This document shows positions 26,456-38,712 of a DNA stretch of 64,000 nt, in pieces. Both the position numbers and the translations under genes were made by a program. Location: contig JABXHY010000021.1 of NCBI GenBank assembly GCA_013373375.1, forward strand, positions 38,455 to 102,454, read 5' to 3'. The stretch is from Gammaproteobacteria bacterium. Its GTDB lineage: Bacteria > Pseudomonadota > Gammaproteobacteria > Enterobacterales > Kangiellaceae. A model generated the notes under the pieces. The model saw only the letters and a program-made list of their open reading frames with translations. It did no database searches and was not told the DNA's origin. Every line of letters begins with the position of its first letter. Position 1 is the first letter of the stretch.

Positions 26456-28524
26456 GCAAACGGGATTTGTTAATTGAACTAGGAACAGAAGAGTTACCGC
26501 CCAAAGGACTCAAAAATTTTGCCCAGTCTTTTCATGATAATGTTGTAGAGAATCTCACTAAGCTTGAATTATCTTTTGAAGATTCAGAATGGCTTGCTAC
26601 TCCTAGAAGATTAGCGGTTCGAGTAACCGGACTGGATGAAAAGCAACAGGATAAAATTCAAGATCGACAGGGGCCAGCTGTAGCAGCAGCTTTTAATAAC
26701 GATGGAAGTCCGAAACCTGCGGCCGTCGGGTTTGCAAAGTCTTGTGGTGTTGAGGTTGAAGATCTAGATCGCGTATCGACTGATAAAGGCGATCGCCTTG
26801 CTTTTCAACTTAAAGTATCGGGCCAGCCAACGCTTGAACTTTTAGAAGAAGTAGTAAAAAGCTCGCTTGCAAAATTACCAATGCCCAAAACAATGCGTTG
26901 GGGTAATAGCGATGCTGATTTTATTCGAGTACCTCAATGGCTGTTAATTTTATTTGGTAAGGATGTACCGAACGCAGAGATTCTAGAATTAAAAGCCGGT
27001 CGAGTCAGTTATGGTCATCGATTTCATTCTCCAGAAGCGATTACGATTGAAAGCCCCTCTTCTTATGACAAGCAATTAATGGACGCAAAAGTAAATGTTT
27101 GCTTGCAAGCAAGAAAGGCGCTGATACGAAACCAAGTGGAGTCGATTGGCAAGGAGTTAAAAGCTAATCCAGTCATAGAAGAAGATTTGTTAGAAGAGGT
27201 CGCTGCACTGGTAGAGTGGCCGGTGGCACTTTATGGAAAGTTTGATGAAGAATTTTTAGCAGTACCGGCTGAGGCTTTGATCGCGACAATGCAAGCGGAT
27301 CAAAAATATTTCCATTTAGTGGACAGTCAGTCCAAGCTTTTACCTTATTTTATAACGGTCGCTAATATTGAAAGTAAAAAGCCAAACTCGATTGTTTCTG
27401 GTAATGAACGCGTCATTCGGCCAAGACTGGCGGATGCTAAGTTCTTTTTCGACACTGATAAAAAACATCGTTTAGAAGAGAAGCAAGAGAAACTTAAAAC
27501 TATTCTCTTTCAAAATAAGCTGGGCAGTCTTTTCGATAAGTCACAGCGAATTAAGAATCTTGCAGGTTATTTGTCAAATAAGGTGGGCGCAGATCAATCT
27601 AAAGCTGAGCGAGCTGCATTACTTTGTAAATGTGATCTTATGACCAGCATGGTGTATGAGTTTCCAGAACTTCAAGGAATTATGGGCCGATATTATGCTA
27701 AAAATGATAATGAGCCTGCAGAAGTTGCTGTTGCAATGGATGAAATTTACATGCCACGCTTTTCGGGTGACACATTACCTGCTTCACCCACAGGAATTGC
27801 ATTAGCACTCGCCGACAGGATCGATACGCTCGTGGGAATTTTTGGCATTAATCAGCCACCCACGGGTGCAAAAGATCCTTTTGGGTTACGTCGCGCAGCG
27901 CTTGGCATAATTCGAATTCTGGTCGAAAAACAATTAAGCCTGGATATAGCCGAGCTCATTGATTTCAGTGTTAAGCAATTCAAAGATGGCTCCCTTGTTA
28001 ACAATACTACTGAAGAAGTGGTTAACTTTATACAAGGGCGTTTAGGGAGCTGGTATTCTGACAAAGGATACTCAAGTCAAGTTATCAATGCGGTAAGCGC
28101 GACGGGTTCTGTCGATTTATTTGACTTTAATGCTCGAATATTGGCTGTTTCAGAATTTAATGAATTAGACGATGCAGATGCACTCGCAGCAGCGAATAAA
28201 CGTGTCGGTAATATATTAGCAAAATCAGATGAATCTGAGATTGCTGTATCAATAGACGATACATTATTTGAGTCGGACTCAGAAAAGACATTGAATGAAA
28301 TGTTGGTTAAGCTACAACAGCAAGTAAAAGAGCTTACAGAGAAAAGGCAATATGCTGAGGCATTGAAGACATTATCACAATTAAGAAGACCGGTTGATAA
28401 GTTTTTCGACGAAGTAATGGTGAATGCCGATGACGCTAGAATTAAAGCCAATCGCTTAAAGTTGTTGTCAATGCTAAGAAGTCTTTTCCTTACAATCGCT
28501 GATATTTCATTATTGCAGAAATAG
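26452..28524 (+). CDS. glyS: Glycyl-tRNA synthetase beta subunit
   Basis: 690-residue tRNA-recognition subunit. The N terminus [13 protein letters not shown] and the [38 protein letters not shown] and [15 protein letters not shown] blocks are diagnostic; an anticodon-binding-like C terminus follows. The ATG at 26452 overlaps the glyQ stop (ATGA) and is preceded by GGAGC, which fixes the start over an upstream in-frame ATG inside glyQ. A terminator follows at 28560. Confidence 0.95.
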   Translation: MSKRDLLIELGTEELPPKGLKNFAQSFHDNVVENLTKLELSFEDSEWLATPRRLAVRVTGLDEKQQDKIQDRQGPAVAAAFNNDGSPKPAAVGFAKSCGVEVEDLDRVSTDKGDRLAFQLKVSGQPTLELLEEVVKSSLAKLPMPKTMRWGNSDADFIRVPQWLLILFGKDVPNAEILELKAGRVSYGHRFHSPEAITIESPSSYDKQLMDAKVNVCLQARKALIRNQVESIGKELKANPVIEEDLLEEVAALVEWPVALYGKFDEEFLAVPAEALIATMQADQKYFHLVDSQSKLLPYFITVANIESKKPNSIVSGNERVIRPRLADAKFFFDTDKKHRLEEKQEKLKTILFQNKLGSLFDKSQRIKNLAGYLSNKVGADQSKAERAALLCKCDLMTSMVYEFPELQGIMGRYYAKNDNEPAEVAVAMDEIYMPRFSGDTLPASPTGIALALADRIDTLVGIFGINQPPTGAKDPFGLRRAALGIIRILVEKQLSLDIAELIDFSVKQFKDGSLVNNTTEEVVNFIQGRLGSWYSDKGYSSQVINAVSATGSVDLFDFNARILAVSEFNELDDADALAAANKRVGNILAKSDESEIAVSIDDTLFESDSEKTLNEMLVKLQQQVKELTEKRQYAEALKTLSQLRRPVDKFFDEVMVNADDARIKANRLKLLSMLRSLFLTIADISLLQK

Positions 28525-28559
28525 ATACTCTTTATTGAAATAATGTTTAACAATACAAG

Positions 28560-28591
28560 CGCATCTCTCTCATGACAGATGCGTTTTTTTT
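28560..28591 (+). terminator. Rho-independent terminator after glyS
   Basis: CGCATCT (28560-28566) pairs with AGATGCG (28577-28583), followed by eight T residues. It closes the glyQS operon before the diguanylate cyclase gene. Confidence 0.85.
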
Positions 28592-28628
28592 GTCTAGAGT
28601 TATAGAAAAACAATTGAGTTAGTTTTGC

Positions 28629-29645
28629 ATGGCAAAGGAAGGGCACGATCTTCATCCAAAAGCTGTTGGGCGTCTTTCACTACAATCGCTGACATGGTTA
28701 AGAGACCGACAAATCCCAGCACAACCCATCGCTTACAGCGTAGCTTTTGAATATCAGCATAATTTACTACAAGATCTTGTAAAACAAGTTGATTATCTTG
28801 AAAATTCTAATGAGTTGAACGACGATGCGTTGGATCAGCTATTTCTAGAGTTCGTGCTCACAAAATACATAGACTTTGAAGGCTTTAACAAGAGTGTTAC
28901 CGAGATCGTCGAAGATACCGGAACTGCAGTCGTTGAAGCCAGAAATCAATTAAAAGAATTTCGAACATTTTTAAAACTGGCCAATTTAAAGTTAGAGGAA
29001 ATAACCAGTAAGCCTCAACAAGAGTTAGTTTCGCATCTTATTCAAAATACCTCAGTTACTTATAAATCAATTACAACTCTCGAAAACCACTTAAGTACCG
29101 TAATGGCCGAGATGCGCGTTCTACAGAAGAAGTACGTTAGAATGCAAAAGCAAGCACAACAAGATCAGCTGACTGGATTATTAAATCGCAACAGTTTGCA
29201 ATCAGCCTTTCAAAGATTGAATTCCGATGAACAAGTTCAAGAAATGTCATTAGTGGTGGCCGATATTGATTTGTTTAAACGTTTTAATGACGAGCATGGT
29301 CATACTATCGGTGATAAGGTGATTAAGCTGGTGGCTGACACCTTACGATCAAACTTAAAAGGGTCCGACATTATCTCTCGCTACGGAGGTGAGGAATTTG
29401 TCGTTATATTACCCAACACAAAGCTAAAAGATGCATCAAATTTGATGAACTCGATTCGACAAAGAATTGCTAATTTAAGTTTTATAAATAAGGCAACCGA
29501 GAAGAAAATCGATAGCATAACCATGTCATTTGGTTTATCCAGTTTAAAGCCGGATGATAATTTTCATAGTTTGTTTGATCGTGCTGATAAAGCACTTTAT
29601 CGATCAAAGCAAAATGGCAGAAACTGCGTATCTTGCGAGCAATGA
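28629..29645 (+). CDS. GGDEF domain diguanylate cyclase
   Basis: 338 residues: an N-terminal helical region (about 1-165, with coiled-coil character near 115-160) and a C-terminal GGDEF domain starting DQLTGLLNRNSL. The active-site motif is GGEEF at 253-257, so it should make c-di-GMP from GTP. The product-inhibition I-site position reads KGSD instead of RxxD, suggesting weak feedback control. There is no membrane segment or known sensory domain. It ends 2 bp from the convergent LysR gene. Confidence 0.9.
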   Translation: MAKEGHDLHPKAVGRLSLQSLTWLRDRQIPAQPIAYSVAFEYQHNLLQDLVKQVDYLENSNELNDDALDQLFLEFVLTKYIDFEGFNKSVTEIVEDTGTAVVEARNQLKEFRTFLKLANLKLEEITSKPQQELVSHLIQNTSVTYKSITTLENHLSTVMAEMRVLQKKYVRMQKQAQQDQLTGLLNRNSLQSAFQRLNSDEQVQEMSLVVADIDLFKRFNDEHGHTIGDKVIKLVADTLRSNLKGSDIISRYGGEEFVVILPNTKLKDASNLMNSIRQRIANLSFINKATEKKIDSITMSFGLSSLKPDDNFHSLFDRADKALYRSKQNGRNCVSCEQ

Positions 29646-29646
29646 T

Positions 29647-30591
29647 TCACAACATTAAAAATTGATGGTGGATATTAGCAAGATTGGATCTTACATAATC
29701 AACAAAACTGCGTGCTGTCGGCGATAAGCTTTTAGCAGATGGATATACCAAACACCAGGATCTTTTAATAGGAAACCCAGGAATATCAGCGGTTGATAAC
29801 TGGCCTAATTTTAATTCTGACAAAACGCTTAAGTGTGGCAAAACTCCGACACCTAACCCAGATATTACAGTGTGTTTTAATGCTTCATTCGATCCAATTT
29901 CAATAAAAACTCTATAGTCTAATTGATTTTGTAAACAATGCTGTTCAACTGCTAGTCGACTGCCAGATCCTCGTTCGCGGCTTATAATTGGATTTTCAAA
30001 AAACTCTTGTTGAGTAATACTGGTCTTTTCCAGTAAAGGATGTCCTTTAGGGAAAACAGGAATCAATTCATTGTCCAGAAACGGTATAGACTCCAGTGGG
30101 CGATTAGTGGGGACTATACCCATTATGGTGAGGTCGTCTGTGTTATTGGAAAGCCGTTCAAGTGCATTGGCCCGATTCACAAAATTAAGACTAAGGCGCA
30201 CTTGCTGGTGCTGGTTCAAAAATGATTTTAGTAAATAAGGCACTACATATTGGGCGGTATTAACAGCTGAAATATTTAGGTCACCTGAAACTTGATCTTT
30301 GAGTGCATGAACATCATTTTGCAGTTTAGCAAATTGTTCAAAAATGACGGTCACGCTTTCTGCGAGTAAATTACCCACCGGCGTGTTGTAAAGCCTTCGC
30401 CCAATATACTCGAACACCTTCTGACCCAATGCCTCTTCAAGCTGTCTTATCTGAGAACTGACTGCTGGCTGTGTAAGTCCGAGTTTTTCAGCAGCTTTAA
30501 CATAACCTCGCTCCTGATGTACCGCCAAAAACACTTCTAATTGTCGAATAGAAAGACGCTTTAAAAAGGATTCGATCTGCTTTTCCATCAT
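29647..30591 (-). CDS. LysR-type regulator, probable PycR
   Basis: 314 residues with the LysR helix-turn-helix at about 14-75 (LEVFLAVHQERGYVKAAEKL, then LTQPAVSSQIRQLEE) and a periplasmic-binding-like effector domain. It is transcribed divergently from the two pyruvate carboxylase genes across a 119-bp AT-rich gap, the same arrangement as pycR-pycA-pycB in Pseudomonas. Regulation of pycAB is inferred from position. Two Met codons begin the reading frame; either may start. Confidence 0.85.
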   Translation of the reverse strand: MMEKQIESFLKRLSIRQLEVFLAVHQERGYVKAAEKLGLTQPAVSSQIRQLEEALGQKVFEYIGRRLYNTPVGNLLAESVTVIFEQFAKLQNDVHALKDQVSGDLNISAVNTAQYVVPYLLKSFLNQHQQVRLSLNFVNRANALERLSNNTDDLTIMGIVPTNRPLESIPFLDNELIPVFPKGHPLLEKTSITQQEFFENPIISRERGSGSRLAVEQHCLQNQLDYRVFIEIGSNEALKHTVISGLGVGVLPHLSVLSELKLGQLSTADIPGFPIKRSWCLVYPSAKSLSPTARSFVDYVRSNLANIHHQFLML

Positions 30592-30710
30592 TTATACAAA
30601 TTTTGCGATTATATATAAGGAAATACTAATACAGATTATTAAATATATTAATTTTTATTTATATAAACAATCGTTTAACTTAAAGGACAAGCAATCAAAG
30701 GAGAGTTTGA

Positions 30711-32126
30711 GTGATCAAAAAGGTTTTAATCGCAAATCGGGGTGAAATTGCTGTTCGGATCATTCGAGCTTGCGCAGAACTCGACATCAGGTCTGTTGCT
30801 GTTTACACCGAGCCTGATCGCTATGGATTACACGTAAAGCGAGCGGATGAAGCTTACAGCGTTGGCGTCGATCCTATAAAAGGTTATTTAGATCCGTTAA
30901 AACTGGTTAATTTAGCAAGGGAGACCGGTTGCGACGCAATTCATCCCGGATATGGCTTTTTATCCGAGAACGCAGAGTTTGCGCGAATATGTGAAAAGCA
31001 TGGCATCGTTTTTATTGGACCGAGTTCATCTGTTATCGCACAAATGGGAGATAAAACTGCGGCGCGAGACTCGATGAAAAAAGCAGGCGTTCCGATTACT
31101 CCAGGGTCAGATGGAAATGTAAAGGATTTGGATGATGCATTAAACGTTGCAGAATCCATTGGCTACCCAGTGATGCTAAAGGCAACATCAGGAGGTGGTG
31201 GACGAGGAATACGTCGATGTGAATCTGCTGACGAGCTTAAACTCAATTACCCTAGAGTTATATCTGAAGCCACCAAGGCGTTCGGATCAGCAGAAGTGTT
31301 TATGGAAAAATGTATCGTTGATCCGTTACATATTGAAGCTCAAATTATTGCTGATAGTGAAGGAAATGTTATTCATCTTTTTGAACGTGATTGTTCTATT
31401 CAACGGCGCAACCAAAAACTCATTGAGATTGCGCCCAGTCCACAAATAACACCCGAGCAACGGCATTATATTGGTGAACTAGCAGTTCGAGCCGCAAAGG
31501 CAGTTGAATACGTAAGTGCTGGAACAGTCGAATTTCTTATTACAGGAAACGAAGTCTACTTCATGGAAATGAATACTCGCATCCAGGTCGAGCACACAAT
31601 ATCAGAACAAATAACTGGAGTTGATATTGTCCAGGAGCAATTAAGGATTGCTTCTGGAAAATCGCTTCGATATCAACAGTCCGATATTCAATATCAAGGC
31701 TATGCGATTCAGTTTCGCATTAACGCAGAAGATCCCAAAAACGATTTTTTACCAAGCTTCGGTAAAGTTACTCATTACTACGCACCTGGCGGACCAGGCG
31801 TGAGAGTAGACACTGCAATTTTTACTGGATACGACATTCCACCATTTTACGATTCAATGTGTTTGAAATTAATTGTTTGGTCGCTAAATTGGGAAGACAC
31901 CATAAGAAGAGGAAAGAGAGCACTCGATGATATGAGGTTGCATGGCGTTAAAACGACTGCCAACTATTATCAACAAATACTGTCACATCCGGATTTTGAA
32001 AAAGGACAATTCAATACCAGTTTCGTCGCCAACCATCCTGATTTACTTAAATTTTCAGACAAACGGCACCCCAGTGAAATTGCGCTGGCATTGGCTACAG
32101 CAATTGCTGCACATACTAGCGTTTAA
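30711..32126 (+). CDS. pycA: Pyruvate carboxylase subunit A (biotin carboxylase)
   Basis: 471-residue ATP-grasp biotin carboxylase: KVLIANRGEIAVRIIRA at the N terminus, ATP loop KATSGGGGRGIR near 155-166, EVYFMEMNTRIQVEHT with the catalytic residues, and RINAEDP. It carboxylates the biotin carried by the partner subunit. GTG start with an AAAGGAGAG Shine-Dalgarno. The two-subunit pyruvate carboxylase identity, rather than acetyl-CoA carboxylase AccC, is inferred from the adjacent carboxyltransferase gene 12 bp downstream. Confidence 0.93.
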   Translation: MIKKVLIANRGEIAVRIIRACAELDIRSVAVYTEPDRYGLHVKRADEAYSVGVDPIKGYLDPLKLVNLARETGCDAIHPGYGFLSENAEFARICEKHGIVFIGPSSSVIAQMGDKTAARDSMKKAGVPITPGSDGNVKDLDDALNVAESIGYPVMLKATSGGGGRGIRRCESADELKLNYPRVISEATKAFGSAEVFMEKCIVDPLHIEAQIIADSEGNVIHLFERDCSIQRRNQKLIEIAPSPQITPEQRHYIGELAVRAAKAVEYVSAGTVEFLITGNEVYFMEMNTRIQVEHTISEQITGVDIVQEQLRIASGKSLRYQQSDIQYQGYAIQFRINAEDPKNDFLPSFGKVTHYYAPGGPGVRVDTAIFTGYDIPPFYDSMCLKLIVWSLNWEDTIRRGKRALDDMRLHGVKTTANYYQQILSHPDFEKGQFNTSFVANHPDLLKFSDKRHPSEIALALATAIAAHTSV

Positions 32127-32138
32127 TAGGAGATATTA

Positions 32139-33938
32139 GTGAAAAAGCTTGAAGTTACTGACGTTACACTTCGTGATGCTCATCAATCATTGCTGGCAAC
32201 TCGAATGCGCACCGAAGATATGTTACCTATTTGCGAAAAAATGGATAAGGTCGGCTTTTGGTCTCTCGAAGTTTGGGGTGGTGCAACATTCGATGCATGT
32301 GTACGTTTTTTAAAGGAAGATCCATGGGATCGACTTCGACAATTAAGAAAAGCATTGCCCAACACTCGCTTGCAAATGTTGCTAAGAGGGCAAAACTTAT
32401 TAGGTTATCGACATTATGCCGATGATGTTGTGCAAGAGTTTGTACAAGCAAGTGCAGAAAATGGCATGGATGTATTCCGTGTATTTGATGCGCTGAACGA
32501 TTTGAGAAATATTGAAGTAGCAATGAAAGCGGTTAAAGATTGCGGAAAGCATGCGCAAGGTACGATTTGCTACACCACAAGTCCTGTACACACATTGGAT
32601 TTATTTGTGCAACAAGCAAAAGACTTGAGAGATATGGGGGCTGACTCAATTGCTATTAAAGATATGGCGGGTCTACTGACACCTTATAAAACTCAAGAGT
32701 TAGTTAAGTCTATTAAATATAATGTTAAGTTGCCTCTTGTTATTCATAGTCACTCAACATCTGGTTTAGCACCGCTCTGTCAAATGAAAGCGATTGAAGC
32801 GGGAGTTGATAGAATTGATACAGCAATTTCCTCATTTGCAGGGGGAACAAGTCATCCTGCTACAGAAGCCCAAGTCGCAGCGTTTAAAGACACTGATTAC
32901 GACACTGGCTTGGACTTAGAGTTATTATCTGAAATAAACGATTATTTTAAAGAAGTGCGTAAAAAGTATCATCAGTTTGAGAGTGAGTTCACTAAGGAAG
33001 ATATTTCAGTTCAGATTAACCAAGTGCCCGGTGGCATGATGTCAAATTTGGCGAATCAATTAAAAGAGCAAAATGCCTTAGATAAGATAAAAGAGGTTTT
33101 TGATGAAATTCCAAAAGTAAGAAAAGACCTAGGGTTCCCGCCATTGGTGACTCCGTCTTCTCAGATAGTCGGGACGCAATCGGTTTACAATGTTTTATCA
33201 GGCGATCGTTATAAAACTATAACGAACGAAGTGAAAAGGTATTTGCAGGGCGGTTATGGAAAACCACCTTCAGACGTTGATGCAGAACTGCAAAAGAAAG
33301 CGATAGGCAATCAAAGCGTAATGGAGTCTCGGCCTGCTGAAGGTTTAGAACCCGAAATGAGTAAGTTAACTCATGAAATTGGTGATCTAGCGGAGTCAAA
33401 AGAAGATGTGTTGATTTACGCTATGTTTCCAGATCTTGGTAAAGAATATTTGCAGCAGCGTAAAGAAGGAAAGTTAACTCCAGAAGCTTTACTTCCTCCT
33501 GAAGCCGCAACTAAAGGAAAAGTATCAAGTACCGCAACTGAGTTTAAGATTGACGTACATGGAGAGTCTTATGATGTTGCCATTACAGGAGTTGGAGAGT
33601 CCGGTAGTGGTAAAAGAAAATTTTATATTTCATTGGATGGTATGCCCGAAGAAGTGGTATTCGAGCCACTGAATGAATATCAAAATGAGAAAAAATCGAC
33701 TCGAGGAAAAGCAACTAAACCAGGCCAAATATCCTCAACGATGCCGGGTAATATAATTTCAATATTGGTAAAAGTTGGCGACACCATAAAAGCAGGAGAA
33801 CCTGTACTCATTACAGAAGCCATGAAGATGGAAACGGAAATTAATGCTGATATTGATGGTGAGATATCAGATATTCATGTAGAGAAAGGTGATAGGGTCA
33901 CGCCAGGTGAAATATTAATAGAGATTAATAGCAAGTAA
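32139..33938 (+). CDS. pycB: Pyruvate carboxylase subunit B (carboxyltransferase + biotin carrier)
   Basis: 599 residues. The DRE-TIM carboxyltransferase domain spans about 1-300 (TDVTLRDAHQSLLATRMR, then LEVWGGATFDACVRFL), a conserved C-terminal PYC/OADA region follows, and a biotinyl domain ends the chain with EAMKMETE, biotinylated at Lys563. It makes oxaloacetate from pyruvate with PycA. Oxaloacetate decarboxylase alpha has the same architecture, but no membrane beta/gamma subunits are present, so the anaplerotic carboxylase is favoured. GTG start. Confidence 0.92.
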   Translation: MKKLEVTDVTLRDAHQSLLATRMRTEDMLPICEKMDKVGFWSLEVWGGATFDACVRFLKEDPWDRLRQLRKALPNTRLQMLLRGQNLLGYRHYADDVVQEFVQASAENGMDVFRVFDALNDLRNIEVAMKAVKDCGKHAQGTICYTTSPVHTLDLFVQQAKDLRDMGADSIAIKDMAGLLTPYKTQELVKSIKYNVKLPLVIHSHSTSGLAPLCQMKAIEAGVDRIDTAISSFAGGTSHPATEAQVAAFKDTDYDTGLDLELLSEINDYFKEVRKKYHQFESEFTKEDISVQINQVPGGMMSNLANQLKEQNALDKIKEVFDEIPKVRKDLGFPPLVTPSSQIVGTQSVYNVLSGDRYKTITNEVKRYLQGGYGKPPSDVDAELQKKAIGNQSVMESRPAEGLEPEMSKLTHEIGDLAESKEDVLIYAMFPDLGKEYLQQRKEGKLTPEALLPPEAATKGKVSSTATEFKIDVHGESYDVAITGVGESGSGKRKFYISLDGMPEEVVFEPLNEYQNEKKSTRGKATKPGQISSTMPGNIISILVKVGDTIKAGEPVLITEAMKMETEINADIDGEISDIHVEKGDRVTPGEILIEINSK

Positions 33939-33970
33939 ACACTTACTTTTTTAAATAATTAGGATGATTA

Positions 33971-33996
33971 AAAAAGCCAGCTTGCGCTGGCTTTTC
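33971..33996. terminator. Bidirectional terminator between pycB and gyrB
   Basis: AGCCAGC (33975-33981) pairs with GCTGGCT (33986-33992) around TTGC, with an A-run before and a T-run after, so it can end transcripts from both convergent genes. Confidence 0.85.
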
Positions 33997-34023
33997 TATT
34001 TTAGTAAACGTTGTTTGTTAGAT

Positions 34024-36450
<2,427 letters not shown>

Positions 36451-36463
36451 TTACCTTTTATTC

Positions 36464-37564
36464 TTAATCCATGACTTGAAACACGCCGTGTTTCACGTGG
36501 AACATTTGCCTATTATACCCTGAAATAGTCTTTGGCAGGGAGTCCTGATTGATCGCTGTAATTAAAATTTGAGTATCTTCGAGTTCATCTAATGAGCCCA
36601 ATAATTTAGTTTGACTATGCTCGTCTAACTCTGAGGGAAGGTCATCTATAAACACTAGAGAGCTTCTTCGTGTTGTGTGATTGAATAGATTAACCATCGA
36701 CAGCACAAGCGCATTGATAACAAGTTTTTGCTGCCCTCTTGAGGCAATATCGAATAACAGCTTGCCAGAATGCATAACTTTTAGATCCGCCTTATGCGGT
36801 CCGTAAGTTGTAAAACCTTTCTGAATATCAGTATCACGACTCGACTCTAAACATTCCTTGAAACTAGAATCTTGGCGAACACCACTTGCAGCTCTTAATG
36901 AGGCCTCAAGACCTTCAATCTCAAATTTCTTAATATAACCCTCAAACCTAGGGTTTAATTGCTGCACCATACCAGCTCTGCTTGTGATTAACTGGTTTCC
37001 GGCTTTAATAATTAAGCTATCCCAGTAATCGAGATCTGTTGGCCGATTTACTTTGAGCTTTATTTGTTTCAGTAGAGCATTTCTCTGTTTTAGTATTTTG
37101 TTGTATTGGCGCCAATATTCAAAATAAGATTGTTCCACGTGAAACAAACACCAATCCAACAACTTTAGTCTTTCCTGCCTTTTCTCTGCTACCCTCTCGT
37201 AAAACCCTGGATAAACACCTATTATTGGGAGTAGCTGTGTGATCAGTGATAATTGATTAATCTTATTACCATTACATTTGGCTTCGAATCCGCCATTTTT
37301 AAAGCGACGTATCCCTACTACAAAATCTGATTCATTATTATTACCCTTGCATGTGATAGTTAAACTATCGACATCTGAAGACATTATTTTAGCCAGCTGA
37401 CGGGTCCGAAAGGATTTTGAAGTACTAATGACACTTAGAGCTTCTAGTAAAGAAGACTTTCCGGCGCCATTAGCGCCGATTACGAAATTAAACTTTGAAT
37501 TAAAAACCAGATGGGCGTGTTTAATATTTCGGACGTTATAAACAGAGAGATCATGCAATAACAT
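36464..37564 (-). CDS. recF: DNA replication/repair protein RecF
   Basis: 366-residue SMC-like ATPase loading RecA at gaps. Walker A GANGAGKS at 30-37, signature region SRGQQKLVINALVLS, and Walker B SLVFIDDLPSELDE. Two parS-like sequences lie inside this gene, at 36489-36504 and 37131-37146, each encoding FHV followed by K or E. It is 23 bp downstream of dnaN and 16 bp upstream of gyrB. Confidence 0.97.
   Translation of the reverse strand: MLLHDLSVYNVRNIKHAHLVFNSKFNFVIGANGAGKSSLLEALSVISTSKSFRTRQLAKIMSSDVDSLTITCKGNNNESDFVVGIRRFKNGGFEAKCNGNKINQLSLITQLLPIIGVYPGFYERVAEKRQERLKLLDWCLFHVEQSYFEYWRQYNKILKQRNALLKQIKLKVNRPTDLDYWDSLIIKAGNQLITSRAGMVQQLNPRFEGYIKKFEIEGLEASLRAASGVRQDSSFKECLESSRDTDIQKGFTTYGPHKADLKVMHSGKLLFDIASRGQQKLVINALVLSMVNLFNHTTRRSSLVFIDDLPSELDEHSQTKLLGSLDELEDTQILITAINQDSLPKTISGYNRQMFHVKHGVFQVMD
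36489..36504. promoter_or_regulatory. parS: parS centromere site 1
   Basis: TGTTTCACGTGGAACA, the reverse complement of TGTTCCACGTGAAACA, matches the bacterial parS consensus TGTTNCACGTGNAACA at every fixed base. It lies in the last codons of recF, about 12 kb from parA/parB and within 4 kb of oriC, as expected for an origin-proximal ParB nucleation site. Confidence 0.88.
37131..37146. promoter_or_regulatory. parS: parS centromere site 2
   Basis: TGTTCCACGTGAAACA, the same 16-mer as site 1 in opposite orientation, is 627 bp from it and also inside recF. It fits the parS consensus with no mismatch at fixed positions. Confidence 0.88.
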
Positions 37565-37587
37565 AAATAAAGCTAGTGCTTTTTACT

Positions 37588-38697
37588 CTAAAGTCTCATC
37601 GGCATGATAACGTATAAACTAGTGGAGCCTTCTACTTCTTCGACCAACAGACTACTGTTTGCATCTGAAAAGGTTAGTTTTACATTCTCACTGTTAGTGG
37701 TATTTAGGACATCCAGCATATAATTAACATTAAACCCTATCTCAAGATCAGGTCCGTTGTAGTCCACCTCTAGCTCGATTTCTGCTTCTTCTTGCTCAGG
37801 GTTATTTGAATGTATTTTTACTAATCCATTAGAAAGATAAAACCTAACACCTCTAAATTTCTCGTTGCATAAGATCGATGCTTTTTGCAAAGATTCCTTT
37901 AAAACACTTTTCATAGCAATTACCAGCTTATCCCCACCTTTCGGTAAAACCTTTTCATAATCAGGGTACTTACCATCAACTAATTTTGTCGTGAATGAAA
38001 AGTGAGTGCTAGACGCTCTTAAGTGGTTTGCACTAATCTGAAGTTGTATCTCTTCATCAACACTGGATAAAAATCGATTTAGTTCTAATACACCTTTTCT
38101 AGGTACGATCGCCTGCTGCCTATCTTCACCCACTTCGCTTTCAAACTCTGTACTCGACAAAGCTAGTCGATGTCCATCGGTTGCAACAGCTATTAACTTT
38201 TTCTCAGGGCTGAAGTCAAAAAGCATTCCGTTTAAATAATATCGAACATCTTGCTGCGCCATCGCAAATTGAGTGTTCCCTATTACACTCTTTAATTCTC
38301 TTACGTCTAACTTTACATCCGCTAAACCAACGGATTCATCTAGTGTTGGAAATTCGTTTGCTGGTAATGTTGCTAATGAAAACCGACTTTTCGATGTAAT
38401 CAGCTTCATTTTATTTTCATTCAATTCCAACCTAATTGTTTCATCAGGGTTAAGTGTTTTTACTATATCAACTAACTTTTTAGCCGGTACAGTGATCTCA
38501 CCGGGCTCATATTCTCCTTCAAGAGGAATATGAGCGACCATCTCGACTTCCAAATCTGTCCCAGTTAAAGAAAGCGTGCCGTCTTCAACTTGAAATAATA
38601 TATTCGCTAAAACAGGTAAAGTTTGTCGACGTTCGACCGCCCCACTCACTAACTGAAGAGGTCCAAATAATACCTGTTGTGCTATCGCGAGTTTCAT
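37588..38697 (-). CDS. dnaN: DNA polymerase III beta sliding clamp
   Basis: 369 residues, three-repeat clamp fold. Family blocks seen are GAVERRQTLPVLANILFQV near the N terminus, RYYLNGMLFDF, VATDGHRLALSS, and the C-terminal LYVIMPMRL. It lies 15 bp downstream of dnaA and 23 bp upstream of recF in the origin operon. Confidence 0.98.
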   Translation of the reverse strand: MKLAIAQQVLFGPLQLVSGAVERRQTLPVLANILFQVEDGTLSLTGTDLEVEMVAHIPLEGEYEPGEITVPAKKLVDIVKTLNPDETIRLELNENKMKLITSKSRFSLATLPANEFPTLDESVGLADVKLDVRELKSVIGNTQFAMAQQDVRYYLNGMLFDFSPEKKLIAVATDGHRLALSSTEFESEVGEDRQQAIVPRKGVLELNRFLSSVDEEIQLQISANHLRASSTHFSFTTKLVDGKYPDYEKVLPKGGDKLVIAMKSVLKESLQKASILCNEKFRGVRFYLSNGLVKIHSNNPEQEEAEIELEVDYNGPDLEIGFNVNYMLDVLNTTNSENVKLTFSDANSSLLVEEVEGSTSLYVIMPMRL

Positions 38698-38712
38698 AAA
38701 AACCCTTAAATA

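Noticed and set aside
28077..28655. 192-codon minus-strand frame across the glyS end
   Set aside because: Antisense to conserved glyS sequence and the terminator; low-complexity Ser/Asn-rich product.
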